Assembly: GCA_900759575.1 (NCBI GenBank) | Contig: CAAEVU010000074.1 | Span: forward strand, 1 to 12,655 | DNA length: 12,655 nucleotides | DNA from: Clostridia bacterium | GTDB lineage: Bacteria > Bacillota > Clostridia > Oscillospirales > Acutalibacteraceae | Reading direction: 5' to 3' | Part shown: positions 12,613-12,655 of the stretch, in pieces | Numbering within the stretch: the first letter of the stretch is position 1 | Layout of the letters: every line of letters starts with the position of its first letter | The notes under the pieces: generated by a model | The model's input: the letters and a program-made list of their open reading frames with translations, nothing else | Databases searched by the model: none | Told to the model about the DNA's origin: nothing | Program-made: the position numbers and the translations under genes

Positions 12613-12655
12613 AAAAGATTTTAGTGATTGGCAGCATGAACATGGATTTCGTCAC
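12609..12655 (+). CDS. Ribokinase/PfkB-family sugar kinase, N-terminus only
   Basis: Only the first 15 complete codons lie in the window (MKKILVIGSMNMDFV), cut by the right edge. The strand KILVIGS followed by MNMD is the diagnostic start of ribokinase-like PfkB kinases (sugar-site asparagine and aspartate). It closely parallels KLVVVGSINMD in the kinase part of the LacI fusion upstream. The ATG overlaps the stop of the glycohydrolase gene (ATGA), indicating translational coupling; AAGGAG lies at 12591-12596. It would phosphorylate the sugar released by the glycohydrolase. Whether the rest of the gene is intact cannot be seen. Confidence 0.8.
   Translation, partial: MKKILVIGSMNMDFV

Noticed and set aside
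1..12655. Mobile element, CRISPR array, tRNA or rRNA genes
   Set aside because: I found no transposase or integrase-like protein, no regularly spaced direct repeats, and no tRNA or rRNA signature on either strand.

Overview
This window looks like chromosomal DNA from a Gram-positive Firmicute, most likely a gut-type Clostridia (Oscillospiraceae or Lachnospiraceae-like). The grounds are strong AGGAGG-type ribosome binding sites, sigma-A style promoters, U-tailed hairpin terminators, two lipobox lipoproteins, GTG and TTG starts placed behind good ribosome binding sites, and a CUT1 sugar importer with no ATPase gene beside it. I cannot name the species from the sequence.

Layout. (1) 134-1414 (+): a PLP-dependent O-acetylhomoserine sulfhydrylase (metY type), closed by a hairpin terminator. 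(2) 1537-2925 (-): a two-gene operon encoding a GNAT acetyltransferase and a small unidentified lipoprotein. It has a near-consensus promoter at 2957-2985 and a terminator at 1493-1532. (3) 3077-5014 (-): an NmrA-like NAD(P)-binding oxidoreductase, preceded on the same strand by a LysR-family regulator. Each has its own promoter and terminator candidates, and the LysR promoter carries a dyad that could be an autoregulatory site. (4) 5303 to the right edge (+): a carbohydrate utilisation operon. It encodes a LacI regulator fused to a PfkB/ribokinase domain, a lipoprotein solute-binding protein, two CUT1 permeases, a 708-aa ADP-ribosylglycohydrolase-family protein with C-terminal carbohydrate-binding-like domains, and the first codons of a separate ribokinase-type kinase (12609 onward, cut by the window edge).

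How region 4 probably works (inference). One extended -10 promoter (5217-5245), with a perfect 9+9 bp palindrome just downstream (5262-5283), would be repressed by the LacI part of the fusion. The binding protein and permeases would import a small glycoside or riboside, using an ATPase encoded elsewhere. The ADP-ribosylglycohydrolase-family enzyme would cleave a (ribo)furanosyl bond inside the cell, and the PfkB kinase(s) would phosphorylate the released sugar. A long perfect hairpin at 8586-8622 would raise binding-protein mRNA relative to the permeases. The glycohydrolase plus PfkB kinase plus transporter plus regulator set parallels the uncharacterised E. coli yegT-yegU-yegV-yegW cluster, but with a different transporter class and with regulator and kinase joined in one protein.

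I saw no tRNA, rRNA, CRISPR array, insertion sequence, integrase or phage gene. The most novel part is the region 4 pathway: the fused regulator-kinase, its operator, and the multi-domain cytoplasmic glycohydrolase.
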